A program made the position numbers and the translations under genes. Shown here one piece after another: positions 1 to 7,264 of a DNA stretch of 56,712 nucleotides (its first letter is position 1; every line of letters begins with the position of its first letter). The stretch spans positions 1 to 56,712 of the forward strand of contig CABYCO010000005.1 of NCBI GenBank assembly GCA_902517495.1, in the 5' to 3' direction. Below the pieces are notes generated by a model. It was given only the letters and a program-made list of their open reading frames with translations. It did no database searches and was not told the origin of the DNA. The DNA is from an uncultured Pelagibacteraceae bacterium. Lineage in GTDB: Bacteria; Pseudomonadota; Alphaproteobacteria; Pelagibacterales; Pelagibacteraceae.

Positions 1-9
1 ATTTCTATA

Positions 10-165
10 TCAATTTCTAAATCCAAAAATTACTCCCAACATTAAAGGGATGGTTTTTTTAAAACCGTGATTAAATCCAGAGTGAGAGGCAACAATATTA
101 TTTGGTCCGGGAGAACAGCTCGTAACAAACATAAACAAACACAGAGACAGTAATTCAGGATGCAT
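10..165 (-). pseudogene. LysE-family exporter, N-terminal fragment
   Basis: A 51-codon reading frame runs on the minus strand from ATG at 165 to TGA at 10-12. The translation begins MHPELLSLCLFMFVTSCSPG and contains SPGPNN near residues 18-23, the signature of the N-terminus of LysE/RhtB amino-acid exporters. Family members are about 200 residues with six membrane segments, so this piece holds only the first segment and the start of the second. It begins 2 bases after the stop of csaA and is probably co-transcribed with it. The last codons (RN then stop) replace the hydrophobic stretch expected there, which points to a nonsense or frameshift mutation. Only nine bases remain beyond the stop, so a continuation outside the window cannot be judged. 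Confidence 0.55.
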
Positions 166-167
166 GT

Positions 168-509
168 TTATGCTACAGGCAAACCATTTTCTACTTTTTG
201 GGATGGGTGAACAAGAACAACCTTTCCTTCCTCATCTATAGAACCAAGTATTAAAACTTGAGACACAATACCTGCTATATTTTTTTCAGGAAAGTTACAT
301 ATGCCAATTACTTGTTTTCCAACTAAATTTTCCTCATTATAATAATGGGTTATCTGTGCTGATGATTGCTTAATTCCTATATCTTTCCCAAAGTCAACTT
401 CAACAACAAGAGATGGTTTTCTTGCTTTTTCATTTTTTTTTACCGATATTACTGTTCCTACTCTGATATCTACTTTGTCATAAATGTCGTAGGTTATTTG
501 TTCTTTCAT
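168..509 (-). CDS. csaA: CsaA-like tRNA-binding domain protein
   Basis: This 113-residue protein is a single OB-fold tRNA-binding domain of the CsaA type (related to the C-terminal domain of MetRS and to Arc1p/EMAP II). Matching segments are VDIRVGTV (residues 13-20), KARKPS (28-33), DFGKDIGIKQSSAQIT (40-55), VGKQVIGICNFP (63-74) and a C-terminal VLVHPSQKVENG. Its length is normal for CsaA, which is a cytoplasmic homodimer proposed to have chaperone or secretion-related activity and to bind tRNA; the real role is poorly known. It lies divergently from argE with only 25 bases between start codons, and a LysE fragment follows 2 bases after its stop. Confidence 0.88.
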   Translation of the reverse strand: MKEQITYDIYDKVDIRVGTVISVKKNEKARKPSLVVEVDFGKDIGIKQSSAQITHYYNEENLVGKQVIGICNFPEKNIAGIVSQVLILGSIDEEGKVVLVHPSQKVENGLPVA

Positions 510-534
510 AGATTTAATATATAATTAAAAACAA
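510..534. promoter_or_regulatory. Compact divergent promoter, csaA/argE
   Basis: Only 25 bases separate the two start codons. The plus strand has a perfect TATAAT at 520-525, ten bases before the argE ATG, so transcription would begin at about 532-535 with almost no leader. The minus strand has TATATT at 521-516, seven bases before the csaA ATG. The two -10 hexamers overlap. No Shine-Dalgarno sequence fits in this space, so both mRNAs may be leaderless. The assignment is by motif and spacing only, and such hexamers are common in A+T-rich DNA. Confidence 0.5.
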
Positions 535-1722
535 ATGAGTACAGGAAATAATTTAGAAGAGATATATATTAATTCTATTAAGATACTAAAAGATTTAATT
601 GCATTTAAAACTGTATCTGGTGAAAACAATACTCAACTAATTGACTATTGCGATAACATTTTAAATTCATTGGGTGCGGTATCCTTTAGAACATACGATG
701 AAGAAGAAAAAAGAGTAAATCTATTTTCAACTATAAAAGCTAAAAAAGAAAGTAACAAAAAACCAATAATTCTATCTGGTCATACTGATGTGGTTCCAGT
801 TTCTAAAGGATGGGCAACAGATCCTTTTGTTGCAACAATTAAAGAAGATAAACTATTTGGTAGAGGCTCATGTGATATGAAAGGATTTATAGCATGTGCA
901 TTGGCATATGCTCCTATTTTCTCCTCTTCAAATTTGGATCGAGATATTCACTTCTCATTTACTTTCGATGAGGAAACTGCTTGTAAAGGCGCGCCTATTT
1001 TAATTAAAGAATTAAAAAAAAGGGAAATACATGATTGTATTTGTATTGTGGGTGAACCAACTAATATGAAAATAATAGATGCACACAAAGGATGTTATGA
1101 ATATACTACTTACTTTGAAGGTCTTGCAGGTCATAGTTCTCAACCAGATAAAGGTGTAAGTGCGGTTGAATTTGCAGCAAGATATGTAAATAAACTCTTA
1201 GAATTAAAAGAAAAACTTAAAGAAAGACAGCTTAAAGACTCTATTTTTGATCCTCCATACTCAACTTTACAAGTTGGTGGGATTTTTGGTGGCATAGCAC
1301 ATAATGTAATTGCTGATAAATGTCATGTGAACTGGGAAACAAGACCAGTTGTTAAAGAAGATGGAATTTTTTTAAATGACGAAATAGATAAATTTACAAA
1401 AGAAATTCTTTTACCCGAAATGAAAAAAATTTATCCCGAGTCTTCAATTAAAAAACATATTATTGGTGAAATAACGGGTTTCGATAGAATTTCTAACTCA
1501 GAGGCGTGTGAATTTGTTTCAAGTATAACAGGTGATAACTCTAGAGAAGTAGTTTCATTTGGAACAGAAGCAGGACTATTTCAAGAAATTGGAATAAGTA
1601 CAGTTGTATGTGGACCTGGATCTATAAAGCAAGCTCATAAGATTGATGAGTTTATAAAATTATCAGAAATTAAAAAATGTATTAGTTTTTTAGATGGTGT
1701 TAAAAATAAATCTTTGAATTAA
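535..1722 (+). CDS. argE: Acetylornithine deacetylase (M20 family)
   Basis: This 395-residue zinc amidohydrolase of the M20 family most resembles ArgE, which removes acetate from N2-acetylornithine in arginine synthesis. Metal and catalytic residues are present: H83 and D85 (SGHTDVV), D114 (GSCDMKG), E146/E147 (FDEET), E174 (VGEPTN) and a late His at about 368 (QAHKIDEF). The dimerisation (lid) domain spans roughly residues 180-300 (HSSQPDKGVSAV). Length is normal. No other arg gene is nearby, so a related deacylation substrate is possible. Its stop codon shares the TTAA at 1719-1722 with the convergent aldehyde dehydrogenase gene. The ATG follows a TATAAT by ten bases without a ribosome-binding site. 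Confidence 0.8.
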   Translation: MSTGNNLEEIYINSIKILKDLIAFKTVSGENNTQLIDYCDNILNSLGAVSFRTYDEEEKRVNLFSTIKAKKESNKKPIILSGHTDVVPVSKGWATDPFVATIKEDKLFGRGSCDMKGFIACALAYAPIFSSSNLDRDIHFSFTFDEETACKGAPILIKELKKREIHDCICIVGEPTNMKIIDAHKGCYEYTTYFEGLAGHSSQPDKGVSAVEFAARYVNKLLELKEKLKERQLKDSIFDPPYSTLQVGGIFGGIAHNVIADKCHVNWETRPVVKEDGIFLNDEIDKFTKEILLPEMKKIYPESSIKKHIIGEITGFDRISNSEACEFVSSITGDNSREVVSFGTEAGLFQEIGISTVVCGPGSIKQAHKIDEFIKLSEIKKCISFLDGVKNKSLN

Positions 1723-3152
1723 TTCCAACCACCTATAGATTTTACTTCTAAAAATTCTAATAATCCTTCTTTCCCACCTTCTCTTCCTATTCCGGAGTGT
1801 TTAAATCCTCCAAATGGAGCATCTACTGCAAGTGAAGCCGTATTTGCAACTATCATCCCAGATCTAAGTTTTCTTGCAACTCTTTTAACTTTTTCTTGAT
1901 CTTCAGTTTGAATATAGTTTGTCAAACCATATGGAGTATCATTTGCAATTTCTATTGCTTCTTGCTCTGTTTCAAACGGAATTACAGATAATACTGGACC
2001 AAAAATTTCAGTTCTGGCAATTTCCATATTATTATTTACATCAGCAAAAACAGTTGGCTTTACGTAATAACCATCTTCTAAACCATTAGGTTTTCCAGGT
2101 CCCCCTGCTATTAAATTAGCACCTTCATCTATACCCTTTTTAATTAAACCTTGAATTTTATTATATTGTGTTTCTGATATCACTGGACCTATATGATCCC
2201 CTTCTTTTTGAGGAATATCAACTTTATATTCGTTAGCAAATTTTTTTAATCTATTAACTGCATCATCATAAATTGATTTTTCTATAAGCATTCTTGTAGG
2301 TGCATTACACGATTGACCTGAATTTCTAAAACATCTTGCAGCTCCTCTTTCAATTGCCTCGGAATCTGCGTCTTTAAAAATAATATTTGCTCCTTTTCCG
2401 CCTAATTCAAGACTTACCCTTTTAAAGTCTTTTGCTGCATTTTGAGAAATTAAAGCTCCTGCTCTTGTTGAGCCTGTGAATGATATCATATTTACATCTT
2501 TGTGACTGGTCAGTGCATTACCAGTAGTTTCTCCGTCTCCATTAACTAAATTAAACACACCTTTTGGAAAACCTGCCTCATCAATAAGTTCTGCAAGTAT
2601 TATTGATGATAAAGGTGCTAGCTCAGAAGGTTTTAAAATCATAGTACACCCTGCTGCTAAAGCTGGGATTACTTTTAAACAAACTTGATTCATTGGCCAA
2701 TTCCAAGGTGTTATTAACACACAAACTCCTTTGGGTTCATAAATAATTCTCTGATCTTGTGCGTGATCTCCTAAAGGTTTTTCAAAATCAAAAGCTTTAA
2801 GATACTTTATAAATGATTTTGTATGACTGGCTCCTGTGCCAGTTTGTAGTTTGGATGCAAAATCTTTTGGAGCACCCATTTCCATCATTATTGCTTCTGT
2901 AGTGTCATTCCATCTTTTTTTATATAGCTCATAAAACTTTTCTAATAGCTTAATCCTCTCCTCTTTTTTTGTGAAGCCCCAAGTTTGGAATGCAGTTTTT
3001 GCAGCTGTTACCGCATCATCAACATCTTCTTTTCCACCCAGTGAAATAACTGCACAACTTTTTTCTGTGGCAGGATTTATTACTTGAATGTCTTTAAAAT
3101 TTTTTGGTTCTACCCATTGACCATTTATATAAAAATTTCTTTTTTCTAACAT
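1719..3152 (-). CDS. NAD(P)-dependent aldehyde dehydrogenase
   Basis: This 477-residue member of the ALDH superfamily oxidises an aldehyde to a carboxylate. Catalytic C282 (GQSCNAP), general base E249 (LELGGKG), N151 (PWNWP) and cofactor-site K174 (LKPSE) are all present, and length is normal. It is the last gene of a minus-strand run after the beta-oxidation enzyme, a small membrane protein and a ureohydrolase, separated from the ureohydrolase by 19 bases. An obvious guess is oxidation of an aminoaldehyde derived from the ureohydrolase product, but substrate cannot be read from sequence. A close paralogue lies at 28640-30070; both start with K-N-F-Y-I-N-G. Confidence 0.85.
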   Translation of the reverse strand: MLEKRNFYINGQWVEPKNFKDIQVINPATEKSCAVISLGGKEDVDDAVTAAKTAFQTWGFTKKEERIKLLEKFYELYKKRWNDTTEAIMMEMGAPKDFASKLQTGTGASHTKSFIKYLKAFDFEKPLGDHAQDQRIIYEPKGVCVLITPWNWPMNQVCLKVIPALAAGCTMILKPSELAPLSSIILAELIDEAGFPKGVFNLVNGDGETTGNALTSHKDVNMISFTGSTRAGALISQNAAKDFKRVSLELGGKGANIIFKDADSEAIERGAARCFRNSGQSCNAPTRMLIEKSIYDDAVNRLKKFANEYKVDIPQKEGDHIGPVISETQYNKIQGLIKKGIDEGANLIAGGPGKPNGLEDGYYVKPTVFADVNNNMEIARTEIFGPVLSVIPFETEQEAIEIANDTPYGLTNYIQTEDQEKVKRVARKLRSGMIVANTASLAVDAPFGGFKHSGIGREGGKEGLLEFLEVKSIGGWN

Positions 3153-3171
3153 ATATTAAGCTATCTATTCT

Positions 3172-4128
3172 TTAGGCTTTTGCAAACAAATTTGTCAATT
3201 CATAAACAATTGTTGCGGCGGCTAAAGAAGTTACTTCTGCATGATCATATGCTGGTGCTACCTCAACTACATCTGCTGAAACTAGGTTTAGCCCTGACAA
3301 TCCCCTTATAACATTTACAATTTCTCTTGTAGTCATACCTGCTATCTCAGGTGTACCAGTTCCAGGAGCAAAAGCTGGATCTAAGACGTCAATGTCTATC
3401 GATAAATATAAGGCATTGTCTCCTACTCTGTTTCTAATTCTATCAACTATTTTGTCTATACCCTCTGTTTGAAATTCATCACAATGAATTATTTTAAAAC
3501 CAAAACTTTCATCATTCTTAATATCTTCCCTGCTATAGAGTGGGCCTCTAATTCCAACGTGCATTGATGCATCATCTAAAAATAAATTTTCCTCTCTGGC
3601 TCTCCTAAATGGTGTACCGTGTGTGTAAGGTGCTCCAAAATAAGTATCCCAAGTATCTAGGTGAGCATCGAAATGGACTAATGAAACTGGACCTTTATTT
3701 TTTTTATTAATTGCTCTAAGCAATGGAACAGCTATTGTATGATCGCCGCCAAGACTAATAATCCCTCCTACTTTATTTAAAAGATCTGTAGCACCAACTT
3801 CTATTTGTTTTATAGCTTCATCAATATTAAATGGATTACATGCAATATCTCCTGCATCAGCAACTTGTTGTACTTTAAATGGTTCAACATCGTAACTTGG
3901 GTGATAATTTGTTCTCAAATGTCTTGAAGCTTGTCTTATACTTTGTGGTCCAAATCGTGCTCCAGGTCTGTAACTAGTTCCTGAATCAAAAGGAACTCCA
4001 ACAATTGCAACATCACAACTTTCAACGTCTCTTAATTCCGGTAATCTAGCGAAGGTTGATGGTCCCGCATATCTTGGTACTTTTGTTCCACTTAATGGTT
4101 GGATTGGTTTTTTATTTTTATCTTTCAA
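3172..4128 (-). CDS. speB: Agmatinase-family ureohydrolase
   Basis: This 318-residue member of the arginase/agmatinase family hydrolyses a guanidino group to urea and an amine using two Mn ions. The metal ligands are visible: H130 (GGDHTI), D154/H156/D158 (HFDAHLD) and D245/D247 (SIDIDVLDP), plus the family motif GTGTPE (256-261). Agmatine is the default substrate, but 4-guanidinobutyrate or guanidinopropionate hydrolases look alike. No urease or arginine decarboxylase gene is in the window. Its start overlaps the end of the upstream 73-residue gene by 4 bases, and an aldehyde dehydrogenase follows, which would suit conversion of a guanidino acid or putrescine-type product. Confidence 0.85.
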   Translation of the reverse strand: MKDKNKKPIQPLSGTKVPRYAGPSTFARLPELRDVESCDVAIVGVPFDSGTSYRPGARFGPQSIRQASRHLRTNYHPSYDVEPFKVQQVADAGDIACNPFNIDEAIKQIEVGATDLLNKVGGIISLGGDHTIAVPLLRAINKKNKGPVSLVHFDAHLDTWDTYFGAPYTHGTPFRRAREENLFLDDASMHVGIRGPLYSREDIKNDESFGFKIIHCDEFQTEGIDKIVDRIRNRVGDNALYLSIDIDVLDPAFAPGTGTPEIAGMTTREIVNVIRGLSGLNLVSADVVEVAPAYDHAEVTSLAAATIVYELTNLFAKA

Positions 4129-4346
4129 TTTTTAGAGCTATTTCTATGAATAAATTCAGCTGCTTTTTTAAAATCATTGATATTTTTTTGATACATAGAA
4201 ACCTCTTTATTCGAATTTGAAGAAACTAGAATTATTATTAAAGCAATTATAATAGCTGCAGCATAATAAAATGGCATTTTTTTCTTCCAAGATATTAGAA
4301 TTTTTGTTGCATTGTCTGCTTGTTTTTTTGTTGGTCTATTTGCCAT
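4125..4346 (-). CDS. Small single-pass membrane protein, unknown
   Basis: I do not recognise this 73-residue protein. It has a basic N-terminus (residues 1-23, many K/R), one strongly hydrophobic helix at about 27-43 (YYAAAIIIALIIILVSS), and a short polar, charged tail. The predicted topology is N-in with the tail in the periplasm. It lies between the beta-oxidation enzyme (5 bases upstream) and the ureohydrolase (4-base overlap), so it is translated within the same transcript and is probably a real gene. No function can be assigned. Confidence 0.6.
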   Translation of the reverse strand: MANRPTKKQADNATKILISWKKKMPFYYAAAIIIALIIILVSSNSNKEVSMYQKNINDFKKAAEFIHRNSSKN

Positions 4347-4350
4347 AATA

Positions 4351-6573
4351 TTAGTTTACCAGAGGTTTACCAGTTTTCAATGTATGTTTAATTCTTTCTT
4401 GAGTTTTTTCTGTCTCAATTAGCTTCATAAATGCATCTAACTCTAATTTATATAAATCATCCTCCGATAAAGTTTTTTCTAAAGTAGTATTTCCACCACT
4501 TAAAACTTTTGCTAGTTCTTTTCCAACTTCCATGCCATGATCAAGAATAATTTTTTCATTGTATAATTTTTCTAACATTTTTACCATTTTGTCATAAACG
4601 CTTTTTCCTGACAGTTTAAATGTACATTCCTTTGGGGGAGAAAAATCTTTATTATTTTGAATTATCTCTTTAGAAACCTGTAATAAACTATTTCTACTCA
4701 TTATTTTTTTATCCTCTGGTCTTAAATATTTTAAAGGCTCAGCTTCAATTGGTGATGTAGCAGTTTTAGCATATCCAATAATATCAAATACTTTTAAAGA
4801 AGCATAATCAGGATCATTTTTAGCTTCTTCAGTTTGAGACCATCTCCAAAGCATTTCTTTACATCCTCCACCTGCTGGAATTAATCCAACCATAGTCTCA
4901 ACTAAGCCAACTACAATGTTTGTATGGGATGCAACGAAGTTACTTTGACATAAAACCTCAAAACCACCACCCAATGCCAATCCTGATGGCGCTGATACAA
5001 CTGGATATTTAGAATATTTTAAATGTTTACAGGTCTCTTGAAAATATTTAACAAACTTTTCAATAGATTTAAAATCTCTTTTGTCTGCAAAATTCATTGT
5101 GTAAGACAAATTTACGCCTGCTGAAAATTGCATTGCCTCATTTATTATTATTAAAGGTTTGTCAGTTGCATTTTTTAAGCTATCCATCGAGTCGTAATCT
5201 AAAGCATTAGCCTTAGTTGTGAATTCAACAATATTAAAATCATCAAATCTATAGGTCTCAGCAGAGTTATTTTTATCTAATTTAGTTGCTCTAGGTTTTA
5301 TTTTTCCTAAAGTTTCTAAATCTGTGTATTGTTGTCTTTCACCATAAAAGTTTTCGTCTTTACTTTGTGATAAGTTTTCAAGAAACTCATTGTTTTCAAA
5401 TGTATCTATTCTTTCAAAAAAATCCTTAACACCGATTACTTTTAACATTTCAAAAGGTCCCTTAGACCAGTTAAACCCTAGTCTCATTGCTTCGTCGATA
5501 TCATTAAATTTATCTGTAATGCCTGGAACTAAAGATGAAGCATATTTAATAATTTTTGAAATTACAGACCAAGCGTATTCACCATATTTATCTTTTCTGT
5601 TTATAAGACCAACAATATCCATTTTTTCTGATCCTAAATTGAACTTTTTAGATAGCGAATATTCACCTGTTTCTAAGCTTATACCCTCTAGAATTTTTTT
5701 ATTATCGGACTTATTCATTCTATAGAAACCACCCTTTCCTTTTCTCCCAGTGTACCCAGTTTCTATAAGTTTTTTAACTAATGGTATTTCTTTCGCTACA
5801 ACTTGAAAGTCATCAGTTTCTGGAAGCTCTTTTATAAAACTTTTTAAAACATCAGCCATCAAATCAATTCCTATTAAATCATAGAGACCGAAAACACCTG
5901 TTTTTGGTATTCCCATTGGTCTTCCAAAAACAGCATCAGCTTCTTCAATGGTTAATTTCATTTTAAAAGCTTCAGTCATAGCCACTTGCATAGCATAGAC
6001 ACCAATTCTATTTCCTAAAAATCCTGGAGTATCATTACAAATTAATGCTCCTTTTCCTAAATCTTTTTCACAAAAACTTTTAAGTGAGTTTATTTGATCT
6101 AAATCATTATTTTCATTTTTTACAATTTCTAACAAATCCATATATCTAACTGGATTAAAGAAGTGAGTTATACAAAAATCTTTTTTTTCATCATCTGAAA
6201 GTTTCTCTGAAAGAACTTTAATTGGAATAGAAGATGTATTTGAAGAAACTATTGATCCTTTTTTTCTTTCTTTAAAAATTTTTTCATAAATATTATGTTT
6301 AATATCAATTCTCTCAACGACAGCTTCAACTATCCAGTCTGCTTCACCGACTTCATTAAAATTATCATTTATATTTCCAACATTAATATTATTTATTTTT
6401 GACTTATCTATTAATAAAGGAGGTCTAGACTTAAAAATTCTTTCTCTAGCTTTTTCAGAAATTTCAGTGGTTAAGTCTAGGAGTGTTACTGGAACATTTG
6501 CATTACATAATTGAGCAGCTATTCCACTACCCATTGTACCTGATCCTATGACTACTACTTTATTAATTTTCAT
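4351..6573 (-). CDS. fadB: 3-hydroxyacyl-CoA dehydrogenase/enoyl-CoA hydratase fusion
   Basis: This 740-residue bifunctional beta-oxidation enzyme has its domains in the reverse order of E. coli FadB. The N-terminal NAD-binding fold starts with GSGTMGSG (10-17) and carries NTSS and THFFNPV motifs; a helical 3HCDH domain follows (GFLGNRIGV, GRPMGIPKTG). The crotonase domain lies at about 440-580, with the two catalytic glutamates E539 (GGGFE) and E559 (VETMVG) exactly 20 residues apart as in enoyl-CoA hydratases. It would hydrate an enoyl-CoA and oxidise the 3-hydroxyacyl-CoA. It leads a four-gene minus-strand run ending at 1719. A thiolase is at 19188, outside the operon. The symbol follows function, not domain order. 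Confidence 0.85.
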   Translation of the reverse strand: MKINKVVVIGSGTMGSGIAAQLCNANVPVTLLDLTTEISEKARERIFKSRPPLLIDKSKINNINVGNINDNFNEVGEADWIVEAVVERIDIKHNIYEKIFKERKKGSIVSSNTSSIPIKVLSEKLSDDEKKDFCITHFFNPVRYMDLLEIVKNENNDLDQINSLKSFCEKDLGKGALICNDTPGFLGNRIGVYAMQVAMTEAFKMKLTIEEADAVFGRPMGIPKTGVFGLYDLIGIDLMADVLKSFIKELPETDDFQVVAKEIPLVKKLIETGYTGRKGKGGFYRMNKSDNKKILEGISLETGEYSLSKKFNLGSEKMDIVGLINRKDKYGEYAWSVISKIIKYASSLVPGITDKFNDIDEAMRLGFNWSKGPFEMLKVIGVKDFFERIDTFENNEFLENLSQSKDENFYGERQQYTDLETLGKIKPRATKLDKNNSAETYRFDDFNIVEFTTKANALDYDSMDSLKNATDKPLIIINEAMQFSAGVNLSYTMNFADKRDFKSIEKFVKYFQETCKHLKYSKYPVVSAPSGLALGGGFEVLCQSNFVASHTNIVVGLVETMVGLIPAGGGCKEMLWRWSQTEEAKNDPDYASLKVFDIIGYAKTATSPIEAEPLKYLRPEDKKIMSRNSLLQVSKEIIQNNKDFSPPKECTFKLSGKSVYDKMVKMLEKLYNEKIILDHGMEVGKELAKVLSGGNTTLEKTLSEDDLYKLELDAFMKLIETEKTQERIKHTLKTGKPLVN

Positions 6574-6644
6574 AATGAGAATAAAAGTTTATAATGAATA
6601 TCTTATTCAAGAGCAACTTAAAGGCATCAAATATTATATTATTA

Positions 6645-7208
6645 TTATTTAATTATTTTTGTAATTGATGGAATTATTGCCACTGCAAGAGCGATTTTGA
6701 ATAATTCACTTGGTAAAAAAGGATATAGACCACCAGCTAAAGCCTTTTCATAACCGATAACTGAACCCAAATAACCCACCCCAACAATAAAAATAATAGA
6801 GGTTGCTAGCAAAAGAGAAAATAAACTTTTGATATAAGAATCGTTAAAATTTCTTTCTGCTAAATAACCCACAACACCCGCTGCAATGGTCATTCCATAA
6901 AGATAGCCAGCTGTTGGACCTGTTAAATAGAGTAATCCACCACCTTTTGCAAAAACTGGAAGCCCAATAGCTCCTTCGAAGAGATATAATAAGAGTGTAA
7001 AAAACGCTAACTTTGACCCAAATGTCATTCCAATTATAAAAACTGCAAAAGTTTGCATCGTCATTGGAACTGGCCAAAATGGAACTTGAACTTTTGACGA
7101 AAAAGCTAGGATAAGTGTACCTATTAACATCAAAGAAATATTTTGAAAATAAATATTTATTCTAAAATCAGATAATAAATTTTTAATCAATGTAGAGTTG
7201 TTTTTCAT
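6645..7208 (-). CDS. bioY: Biotin transporter BioY
   Basis: This 187-residue protein of about six membrane segments matches BioY, the substrate-binding S component of the ECF biotin transporter. Typical segments are VPFWPVPMTMQTF (residues 43-55), GLPVFAKGGG and LTGPTAGYL in the middle, and a final segment with FLPSELFKIALA. No EcfA/EcfT genes are adjacent; solitary BioY proteins and shared ECF modules are both known. No biotin-synthesis gene occurs in the window, so uptake may be the cell's biotin source, but that needs the rest of the genome. It sits alone, with 71 bases to the upstream start of the fadB-like gene and 56 bases to the Dpp ATPase gene. Confidence 0.85.
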   Translation of the reverse strand: MKNNSTLIKNLLSDFRINIYFQNISLMLIGTLILAFSSKVQVPFWPVPMTMQTFAVFIIGMTFGSKLAFFTLLLYLFEGAIGLPVFAKGGGLLYLTGPTAGYLYGMTIAAGVVGYLAERNFNDSYIKSLFSLLLATSIIFIVGVGYLGSVIGYEKALAGGLYPFLPSELFKIALAVAIIPSITKIIK

Positions 7209-7264
7209 CTTAGAACGTATTTAAACATACTTAAATACAAATTTAAAATAATAAATATAAAACT

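Noticed and set aside
535..1722. Reading argE as the missing ectoine-pathway deacetylase (DoeB)
   Set aside because: DoeB belongs to the AstE/AspA-type family, whereas this is a clear M20 enzyme far from doeA.
5390..5725. 111-codon open frame on the plus strand
   Set aside because: It lies antisense within the FadB-like gene, has no family likeness, and its amino-acid use is that of a shadow frame.
6844..7077. 77-codon minus-strand frame
   Set aside because: Same-strand shifted frame of bioY with no recognisable domain.
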